Source: Candidatus Aminicenantota bacterium (lineage in GTDB: Bacteria > Acidobacteriota > Aminicenantia > UBA2199). Taken from it: 9,665 nt of DNA. Every line of letters begins with the position of its first letter. The first letter of the stretch is position 1. Positions 4,758 to 9,665 of this stretch are shown one piece after another. The notes under the pieces were generated by a model. It was not told where the DNA came from and did not search any database. It saw only the letters and a program-made list of their open reading frames with translations. The stretch lies in NCBI GenBank assembly GCA_020355945.1, contig CP070627.1, positions 1,092,599-1,102,263 on the forward strand, given 5' to 3'. A program made the translations under genes and the position numbers.

Positions 4758-7613
4758 ATGAGAATATTTGCCAGTGCTTTGATTATATTATTAACAGTCA
4801 CCAGTGGGTATGGGGCAGAGTATTATGTGTCCAAATCGGGCAGTGATTCCAATCCTGGCACGGAAGCACAGCCCTGGAAAACAATACAGAAAGCAGCCAA
4901 TACAATGTTGGCTGGGGATACCGTATATACAAAAGCCGGGACCTATAATGAACGGGTGATACCTAAGAATTCCGGCACCGCCGGTAATTATATCACTTAC
5001 ACCGCTTATGCCAATGATGAGGTTATCATTGATGGCAGCGGCATCAATTTACCCTATGATTGGGGTGGATTAGTGGATATTTCAGGGAAAAGTTACATTA
5101 AGATATCAGGACTGCAGATCAAGAATGCCGGTCCCAACGACAACAATCCCGGTATCTTAGTGGACAATTGCAGTTATATCATCATTGAGAATAATTATAC
5201 GTACAATACCACCTCTTCCGGGATCGGGGTCTGGGACAGTAACAATATTACCATTGATAATAATGAAGTGGAATTGGCCTGTAATGACGGTGAACAGGAG
5301 TGTATTACCCTGGATGCAACTACCAATTTTGAGATTAAGAACAATCATGTCCATGACAGTGGCCCCGGGACTATTGGCGGGGAGGGTATCGATGCCAAAA
5401 ACGGCTGCTCCTATGGAAAAATCTACAATAACCATGTGCATGATCTCAATCGCCTGGGTATATACGTGGATGCCTGGGAGAACCATACCTATGATATTGA
5501 AATTTACAACAATATCGTGTATAACATCAATGGCAATGATTGTTATACCCTGGCTTCCGAAGCCGGGGGGCTTTTGGAAAACATCCGCATTTATAATAAT
5601 ATTGGTTACAATGCGGATGTATGTGGACTGACTGTCAGCCGCAACGGTGATTCTTCCACTCATCCCATGAAAAATATTTATGTCATCAACAACACCTTTT
5701 GCAACAATGGAGCGCCGCCGTGGGGTGGGGGCATTGCCGTAGATAATCCCGATATTCAAAGCCTGGTCATACGAAATAATATTCTCAGCCAAAACCATTC
5801 CTTTCAAATGGAAGTGGAACCTGATGTGTCCATGTCAAAACTAACTGTAGACCATAATCTCATTCACGGGTACAGGCACTATGACGATGAGATTAAAGGT
5901 AATGACTATGTGGAGGGAGACCCCTTATTTGTTAATGCTTTGATTGCGGATTTTCATTTAAAAAAAGATTCTCCTGCCATTGACAGCGGCTCTTCAACCA
6001 ATGCGCCTGCGGATGATTATGAGGGAAACACCCGCCCGCAGGGGTGCGGATATGATATCGGTGCCTATGAATATGTTTCTTCAAACGGGGGACAACCTGA
6101 AATATCTTTAAGCCAGAGGACCATCAATGTCACGGTGGTATCCGGTTCTACTACACCCGAAGCCCGGTGGTTTACCATTTCCAATTCCGGTACCGGGACC
6201 CTGGATTGGAGTGTTACGGATAATGCGGATTGGTTGAGTGTTAATCCTTCCTCCGGCACCGATTCGGAAACGGTAACTGTAACCATCGATCCTTCGGGAT
6301 TGAGTATTGGCAGCTATACCGGTACGGTCACAGTGAGTTCCACCAATGCCGCCAATTCACCTCAAACGGTAACCGTCAATTTAACCATTCAAAGTCCCCC
6401 CCAGGACGAGGAGGAACCTTTCGGGTCTTTTGATACGCCGGTTCACGGTTCCACTGTACGCAGCAGCATACCTGTTACTGGCTGGGCATTGGATGATGTG
6501 GCAGTGGAGAGTGTGAAAATCTATCGGGAACCTGTGTCCGGCGAGGGCAGCAATATGGTGTATATTGGGAATGCCACCTTTGTCGAAGGGGCCCGGCCCG
6601 ATGTTGAAAACGCTTTTCCTGGTTATCCCAACAATTCCAGGGCCGGATGGGGGTATATGCTGCTGACTAATTTCTTACCTAATGGAGGAAATGGCACCTT
6701 TACATTGTACGCTGTTGCCAAAGACGGTGTCGACAATGAAGTCATATTGGGCTCTAAAACTATTATTTGTGATAATGCCAATGCAGTGAAACCCTTTGGT
6801 GCCATTGACACACCATCACAAGGAGGCACCGCTTCAGGCAGCAGTTTTATCAACTGGGGTTGGGTATTGACACCGCAGCCCAACAGCATTCCTACCGACG
6901 GTTCTACGATTAATGTTTATGTTGATGGTGTTAACCTGGGCCAGCCGGTTTATAATATTTATAGGCAGGATATTGCGACATTATTTCCCGGTTATGCCAA
7001 CAGTAATGGAGCGGTGGGGTATTTTTACCTGGACACCACGGCCTATGCTGATGGTGTGCATACCATCCAGTGGACTGCCGCGGATAATGCCGGAAACACT
7101 GATGGCATCGGAAGTAGATATTTTACCATCCAAAACACAGGCGGAAGCGCATGGCGCATGGCGCATGGACCAGGGCGCAGCATCTTCCTCAGACCTGGTT
7201 CCCTGCTCCCCCTTGATTCTTCCTCTGATGAACCTATCTACTTAAGAAGAGGATATAGCGAAAATGTAAGACCGCAAAGAATTTATCCTGGTAAAGATGG
7301 TATTGTCCATATCGAAATCGAGGAGTTAGAGCGTGTAGAAATCCATTTCTTAGAGGGAACAAGGGGGCTTGCCCCCTTGTCTAATGTTAATGAGTTCTCC
7401 AACGGTGTTCCGGATGGTTTCCGGATCGTTGGTAAGCGTTTTGGAGCACTCCCCATCGGGTCTACCCTGGATCGTAAATTGGGTGTTTTTTACTGGCAGC
7501 CAGGTCCGGGATTCCTGGGAGAGTATCAGTTTCACTTTATTAGTAAAGAAAAGAATGGAAAATTTACCATGAGGAGGCTAAAGATAAAAATCGTTCCTAA
7601 ATTTCCAGAATAA
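4758..7613 (+). CDS. Secreted multidomain protein: beta-helix, BACON-like, two Ig-like domains and C-terminal putative-Ig module
   Basis: Exported protein of 951 residues, probably binding or acting on polysaccharide; no catalytic residues can be assigned. A signal peptide runs over 1-20 with likely cleavage YGA-EY. Residues 22-65 (YYVSKSGSDSNPGT...PWKTIQKA...GDTVY...GTY) match the DUF1565-type start of right-handed parallel beta-helix proteins. The helix continues to about 400 with repeated NN(x)I/NNxV turns. Residues 405-440 (SPAIDSG...RPQGCGYDIGAYEY) are the usual closing segment. A BACON-like domain follows (446-545; LDWSVTDNADWLSVNPSSG). Two tandem Ig-like copies span 554-672 and 678-793, each beginning PFG(S/A)(F/I)DTP and each with an FPGY segment. 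The last module (about 830-951) has LPIGSTLD and GVFYWQPGPGFLGEY, like putative Ig/cadherin-like domains. AGGAGG (4746-4751) stands 6 nt before the ATG. Two short DNA repeats lie inside the 3' part (7147-7167 and 7359-7380). No membrane anchor or sorting signal is obvious. Flanked by inverted copies of a 20-bp dispersed repeat; monocistronic. Confidence 0.9.
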   Translation: MRIFASALIILLTVTSGYGAEYYVSKSGSDSNPGTEAQPWKTIQKAANTMLAGDTVYTKAGTYNERVIPKNSGTAGNYITYTAYANDEVIIDGSGINLPYDWGGLVDISGKSYIKISGLQIKNAGPNDNNPGILVDNCSYIIIENNYTYNTTSSGIGVWDSNNITIDNNEVELACNDGEQECITLDATTNFEIKNNHVHDSGPGTIGGEGIDAKNGCSYGKIYNNHVHDLNRLGIYVDAWENHTYDIEIYNNIVYNINGNDCYTLASEAGGLLENIRIYNNIGYNADVCGLTVSRNGDSSTHPMKNIYVINNTFCNNGAPPWGGGIAVDNPDIQSLVIRNNILSQNHSFQMEVEPDVSMSKLTVDHNLIHGYRHYDDEIKGNDYVEGDPLFVNALIADFHLKKDSPAIDSGSSTNAPADDYEGNTRPQGCGYDIGAYEYVSSNGGQPEISLSQRTINVTVVSGSTTPEARWFTISNSGTGTLDWSVTDNADWLSVNPSSGTDSETVTVTIDPSGLSIGSYTGTVTVSSTNAANSPQTVTVNLTIQSPPQDEEEPFGSFDTPVHGSTVRSSIPVTGWALDDVAVESVKIYREPVSGEGSNMVYIGNATFVEGARPDVENAFPGYPNNSRAGWGYMLLTNFLPNGGNGTFTLYAVAKDGVDNEVILGSKTIICDNANAVKPFGAIDTPSQGGTASGSSFINWGWVLTPQPNSIPTDGSTINVYVDGVNLGQPVYNIYRQDIATLFPGYANSNGAVGYFYLDTTAYADGVHTIQWTAADNAGNTDGIGSRYFTIQNTGGSAWRMAHGPGRSIFLRPGSLLPLDSSSDEPIYLRRGYSENVRPQRIYPGKDGIVHIEIEELERVEIHFLEGTRGLAPLSNVNEFSNGVPDGFRIVGKRFGALPIGSTLDRKLGVFYWQPGPGFLGEYQFHFISKEKNGKFTMRRLKIKIVPKFPE
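7147..7167 (+). repeat. 7-nt tandem repeat (GCGCATG x3) inside the beta-helix protein gene
   Basis: Three exact copies of GCGCATG run from 7147 to 7167. The unit is not a multiple of three, so the frame rotates and the encoded residues (about 797-804, S-A-W-R-M-A-H-G) are not repetitive. The encoded segment sits in the linker between the second Ig-like domain and the C-terminal module. Its 7-nt period matches that of the intergenic repeats after the gene, although the word differs. Confidence 0.75.
7359..7380. repeat. GC-rich perfect palindrome inside coding sequence
   Basis: ACAAGGGGGC (7359-7368) pairs with GCCCCCTTGT (7371-7380) across TT, giving a 10-bp inverted repeat. It is in frame in the C-terminal module and encodes about G867-T-R-G-L-A-P-L-S875. 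The encoded GTRGLAPLS looks unlike the surrounding beta-rich, charged sequence and may be an inserted segment between two strands. There is no T run after it, so it is not an intrinsic terminator for this gene. Confidence 0.75.
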
Positions 7614-7629
7614 GAGCGGTGAAGATAAA

Positions 7630-7649
7630 AGCCACGAAGTTACACGAAG
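7630..7649 (-). repeat. Dispersed repeat, copy 2 (inverted)
   Basis: AGCCACGAAGTTACACGAAG is the exact reverse complement of 4718-4737. It starts 17 nt after the stop codon of the beta-helix protein gene, so this gene is bracketed by an inverted 20-bp pair about 2.9 kb apart. Confidence 0.85.
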
Positions 7650-7657
7650 GAGAAATC

Positions 7658-7721
7658 AGTAGGTAGTAGGTAGTAAGTAGTAGGTAGTATAAAGATGACA
7701 TAAGACAGATGACGGATGACA
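7658..7721. repeat. Two adjoining 7-nt period tandem repeats
   Basis: Four units of AGTAGGT (one with AGTAAGT) occupy 7658-7685, with a partial fifth to 7690. Three bases later a second 7-nt array follows at 7694-7721: GATGACA, TAAGACA, GATGACG, GATGACA. The two words are unrelated, yet share the same period. The gap 7614-7859 between the convergent beta-helix and vapC genes is otherwise without a credible gene; I see no hairpin followed by a T run there. Confidence 0.85.
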
Positions 7722-7751
7722 GCTTATTGGTCCACTATGTCATGGGGTTTA

Positions 7752-7778
7752 AATCTGTGTAATCTGCGTAATCTGTGG
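7752..7778. repeat. 9-nt tandem repeat (AATCTGTGT-type, x3)
   Basis: AATCTGTGT (7752-7760), AATCTGCGT (7761-7769) and AATCTGTGG (7770-7778) are three consecutive copies with one or two base changes. It is the third tandem array in 120 bp of the same intergenic gap, with a different period from the other two. No function is apparent. Confidence 0.8.
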
Positions 7779-7859
7779 TTTCTTCTTTTTCATCGTCTCC
7801 GGGTGAGGCTCGCATCATGAGTGACTGTCTCCAAATCCTCAAATCCCTTTTCTGTGTCT

Positions 7860-8261
7860 TTATTCTGACCAGTCTTCTACCACGAGGTCTTCAACCCTTT
7901 CGAATTCATTTTTATTGTGGGTCACTAATGTTGCACCATGAGAAAGTGTTGTCGCAGCTATGATAAGATCATTTGGCCCAATTATATTTCCACTCTTTTC
8001 TAAATTTGCCCTGATCCGGGCATATGTTATTATTTCCTTATCCCCAAAAGGGATAATTTCAAAAGGAGAAAGAAATTTCTCTAATGCAGAAATCACTTTA
8101 CCTTTCTTCTCGCTTTTTAATGCTCCATAATATAACTCTGCCTTTACCATTGAAGGAATTGCTATATCCGTGGGTAAAAGCGATTTCAACATTTCTTTGA
8201 TACGAGGAAATTTATTTTTTAGTGCATAAATACAAATATTCGTGTCTAGAAAGTATTTCAT
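7860..8261 (-). CDS. vapC: VapC-type PIN-domain toxin ribonuclease
   Basis: Toxin of a type II toxin-antitoxin pair; VapC proteins are Mg2+-dependent endoribonucleases that cut tRNA or rRNA when free of antitoxin. The 133 residues match the usual size. The PIN acidic residues are visible as D6 in MKYFLDTN, E42 in KAELYYG and D98 in GPNDLIIAA; the C-terminal THNKNEF (114-120) corresponds to the usual T-x-N-x-x-x-F motif, with E119 where Asp is more common. The start ATG overlaps the antitoxin stop codon (ATGA), and an AAGGGAAG SD-like stretch lies inside the end of the antitoxin gene, so translation is coupled. No intrinsic terminator is obvious after it. It looks intact and active. The RNA target cannot be read from sequence. 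Confidence 0.93.
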   Translation of the reverse strand: MKYFLDTNICIYALKNKFPRIKEMLKSLLPTDIAIPSMVKAELYYGALKSEKKGKVISALEKFLSPFEIIPFGDKEIITYARIRANLEKSGNIIGPNDLIIAATTLSHGATLVTHNKNEFERVEDLVVEDWSE

Positions 8262-8488
8262 AATGCTTCCCTTTTGGTTTCGTGTTCAAAGGGAATTTCA
8301 GGCGGTTCATGTAAATCATTTTCATCCAATACCCCGAACAGTGAAAAATAATTTTCTGGCCACTCTTGTTTAAGTTCTTGCTGAATACGATCTTTTATCC
8401 ATTCCGATATCGAAATATTATTTTTGGCAGCGGTTGATTCTAAAGCTCTTAAGGTGTTTTCATCAAGTTGAATATTAATTTGTGTCAT
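8258..8488 (-). CDS. vapB: VapB-type ribbon-helix-helix antitoxin
   Basis: Antitoxin partner of the PIN toxin, 76 residues. The N-terminal part fits a ribbon-helix-helix DNA-binding fold: a strand (TQINIQL, 2-8), helix 1 (ENTLRALESTAAKNN, 10-24), and helix 2 (SISEWIKDRIQQELKQ, 26-41). The acidic, proline-containing tail (about 43-76; ENDLHEPPEIPFEHE) is the expected toxin-neutralising segment. It is the first gene of the pair, with a strong AGGAGG SD at 8499-8504, 10 nt before the ATG. As known for such operons, VapB with VapC likely represses its own promoter at 8511-8539, which has an AT-rich start region. The toxin gene overlaps it by 4 bp. Confidence 0.88.
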   Translation of the reverse strand: MTQINIQLDENTLRALESTAAKNNISISEWIKDRIQQELKQEWPENYFSLFGVLDENDLHEPPEIPFEHETKREAL

Positions 8489-8510
8489 TTTTCAATTTCC
8501 TCCTGGATAT

Positions 8511-8539
8511 ATATTACTTCATATGGCAGCATTTTTCAA
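8511..8539 (-). promoter_or_regulatory. Promoter of the vapBC operon
   Basis: On the minus strand TTGAAA (8534-8539), a 17-bp spacer and TAATAT (8511-8516) form a good sigma-70 promoter. Transcription should start near 8504, so the leader is very short (about 16 nt), with the AGGAGG at its beginning. The alternating AT stretch next to the -10 box (ATATATAT) may contain the VapB operator, but I see no clear palindrome. Confidence 0.75.
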
Positions 8540-8674
8540 CAGATTTTTTTTTAAACAGCTATTTTGATCTTCCCACCTCTTGACGGATTTAAAACAGAAA
8601 AGGTGTATGTAAGTTCCAAAACCCAATATTTCATCATTCCAAAATGTGAGCGCAGCGAACTAAATTATCTTCTT

Positions 8675-8705
8675 CGTGTTTCTTTGTGTAACTTCGTGGC
8701 TAAAA
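8675..8705 (+). repeat. Dispersed repeat, copy 3 (plus orientation)
   Basis: Matches 4711-4741 at 28 of 31 positions; the 20-nt core lies at 8682-8701 with one change (CTTTGTG for CTTCGTG). An additional related word, CTTCGTGTT, precedes it at 8672-8680. It lies in the 8540-8917 gap, which holds no intact gene. The presence of a third copy not linked to the beta-helix gene argues that this is a dispersed family. Confidence 0.75.
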
Positions 8706-8825
8706 TTGGAATTGTTGATTTCCTTTTGAGACGATTGCAATAAAAACCAAATTCTTCTACAATTTAACTATGATGGGAATAAAATTGAGAATATCCACCA
8801 ACTGGTTAAGAATATCAGTCGGAAA

Positions 8826-8909
8826 AGCCCTATAAATTGTATTTCCTTCAGCCCGGATGGAAAAAACCTGACCTCTGCATCTGGTGAATTACTCTCGTTT
8901 ACTGGTCAT
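8826..8909 (+). pseudogene. Decayed WD40-repeat fragment
   Basis: In the plus-strand frame, codons from 8826 read S-P-I-N-C-I-S-F-S-P-D-G-K-N-L-T-S-A-S, the diagnostic strand B-C portion of a WD40 repeat (V-x-x-V-x-F-S-P-D-G-K-x-L-x-S-x-S). Directly after this comes G-E-L-L-S-F-T-G-H (8883-8909), like the linker that leads into the next WD40 repeat. The usual D-x-T-x-x-L-W-D part between them is missing, as if about a dozen codons were deleted in frame. The frame is open from a TGA at 8727 but has no in-frame ATG or SD, and past 8917 it runs antisense into the neighbouring gene. I read it as a relic of a longer WD40 protein, not a working gene. Confidence 0.5.
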
Positions 8910-8917
8910 TTTTTTGC

Positions 8918-9665
8918 CTATCCCCGCTTTTTTCCCGATATTTGCTTTTTCCATCTTTTTCTTGCTTTTTCTGCAAAAGATTTGGGATATTCGCCGGCAA
9001 GCAGTTTTTCAAATTTATTTATGAAACTGTATTTACGGGAATGATCTTTTTTGATACTTTCCACCAGGGATGACCATTCTTTTTCACGGCCTATTTTCTT
9101 GTAGAGTGTCCTCAGTTCTTTGAAGTGATTGATTGCAATGCTGTAATACTTACTTTTGCCAGCGTTAACAATTCGCATTGCCAGGGCTCGGTACACTTTT
9201 GCAGCCGCAGGAAAATGCTCCTTTTTTAAGCCAATGGCCGTGGGTTCGGTTCTATAGTGACTGAGGGATTCAAGTTCTTCGTCTGCTGCCGACATGATAC
9301 ATTGGGCAAGCACATCCCACTCCCCTGTTTGTACGGCAAGTTCGATTATTGCGGATAAAGATGTTCTCTTCGCTATTTCAATCGCTTTTTTGTGCCAATG
9401 TTCGCTGTCCCCTTCGGATATATATTTCATAAATTCTTCATAGGTATAAACAGAAGGATGTTTCATAAATTCAGACCAGGCACTATTAAACGCTTCATCT
9501 TTCTGGCCCAGTTTTGCCTGTAACTCACGCTTTTTAGTATTCAGGCCCCAGGCGGAATAGTTTGGCCAGTTTGATTTATTTTCAAGCTCCAGTCCTTTAT
9601 CAATCCATGCAAGTGCCTCCCGGTACTGATTTTTCATCTTATGGAGTTCGGCAATATTCTCACAA
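8918..9665 (-). CDS. Helical-repeat protein resembling the C-terminal part of SWIM/DUF6880-type proteins, N-terminus outside window
   Basis: The minus-strand frame is open to the right edge: nine codons (C-E-N-I-A-E-L-H-K) precede the internal methionine at 9637, so this is the 3' part (about 248 residues) of a longer gene. The sequence is almost wholly alpha-helical with TPR-like pairs: REALAWIDKGLEL near the start, then QKDEAFNSAWSEFMKHPSVYTYEEFMKY, WHKKAIEIAKR, AAAKVYRALAMRIVNAGKSKYYSIAINHFKELRTLYKKIGREKEWSSLVESIKKDHSRKYSFINKFEKLL, ending in a basic tail (KARKRWKKQISGKKRG). The pattern of a paired-helix unit followed by LYKKIGRExEW...HxRKxxF is what I recall of the C-terminal region of SWIM zinc-finger/DUF6880 proteins. 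The diagnostic zinc finger would be outside the window, so the assignment is moderate. The function is unknown; no obvious terminator follows it. Confidence 0.6.
   Translation of the reverse strand, partial: CENIAELHKMKNQYREALAWIDKGLELENKSNWPNYSAWGLNTKKRELQAKLGQKDEAFNSAWSEFMKHPSVYTYEEFMKYISEGDSEHWHKKAIEIAKRTSLSAIIELAVQTGEWDVLAQCIMSAADEELESLSHYRTEPTAIGLKKEHFPAAAKVYRALAMRIVNAGKSKYYSIAINHFKELRTLYKKIGREKEWSSLVESIKKDHSRKYSFINKFEKLLAGEYPKSFAEKARKRWKKQISGKKRG

Noticed and set aside
5157..5807. 216-codon open frame antisense to the beta-helix gene
   Set aside because: The isoleucine- and valine-rich translation is the mirror of the AAT/ATT-rich asparagine-isoleucine codons of the beta-helix repeats; a shadow frame, not a gene.
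7359..7380. Intrinsic terminator inside the beta-helix gene
   Set aside because: A strong hairpin, but with no following T run on either strand, and it lies in frame within a continuing reading frame.
4718..7649. Transposon or insertion sequence delimited by the 20-bp inverted repeats
   Set aside because: No transposase lies between them, no target-site duplication is evident, and a third copy lies elsewhere; kept only as a finding about dispersed repeats.
8580..8611. Plus-strand promoter (TTGACG ... TATGTA)
   Set aside because: Spacing is 20 bp to the only reasonable -10 word and no intact gene follows.
8645..8659. GTGAGCGCAGCGAAC as a regulatory motif
   Set aside because: It has partial internal repetition but no arm structure, promoter or gene next to it to support a role.

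Overview
The window reads as a piece of chromosome from an uncultured or little-studied free-living bacterium of moderate GC content. It has good sigma-70-type promoters with 17-bp spacers, Shine-Dalgarno sites of the AGGAGG type, a membrane pyrophosphatase, a secreted beta-helix protein and many short-period intergenic repeats. The C-terminal module of the secreted protein reminds me of secreted proteins of Candidatus Aminicenantes and other Acidobacteria-like lineages. That is memory only, so the lineage is a weak inference.

Left part (1-3100, minus strand). A housekeeping block holds purC (cut by the left edge; de novo purine synthesis) and, upstream of it, hppA (a full-length K+-dependent-type ion-pumping pyrophosphatase). 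A strong intrinsic terminator lies between them, and hppA has its own near-consensus promoter. Purine synthesis releases pyrophosphate and HppA uses it, but the terminator argues against one simple operon.

Middle (3100-4540, minus strand). An AAA ATPase of the AAA_14/DUF4143 kind is probably translated from a leaderless or almost leaderless mRNA. Its start is better placed at 4405 than at the upstream GTG at 4474. Directly upstream of its -35 box sits an array of three GTGA...TCAC palindromes spaced exactly 32 bp apart, which looks like a regulator-binding array.

Right of centre (4540-7860, plus strand). A 951-residue secreted multidomain protein has a signal peptide, a beta-helix, a BACON-like domain, two tandem Ig-like domains and a C-terminal putative-Ig module. 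It has its own promoter and SD site and is flanked by an inverted pair of a 20-bp dispersed repeat. Two short repeat elements (a 7-nt tandem repeat and a GC-rich palindrome) lie inside its 3' coding part. The 250 bp after it is a patchwork of 7-nt and 9-nt period repeats.

Right end (7860-9665, minus strand). A VapBC toxin-antitoxin operon has a 4-bp overlap and its own promoter. It is followed by about 430 bp without an intact gene, holding a third copy of the dispersed repeat and a decayed WD40 fragment on the plus strand. Last is the C-terminal part of a helical-repeat protein resembling SWIM/DUF6880-type proteins, cut by the right edge.

No CRISPR array, rRNA, tRNA, IS transposase or phage gene was recognised. 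The least explained elements are the 32-bp palindrome array, the mosaic of short repeats (including those inside coding sequence) and the WD40 relic.
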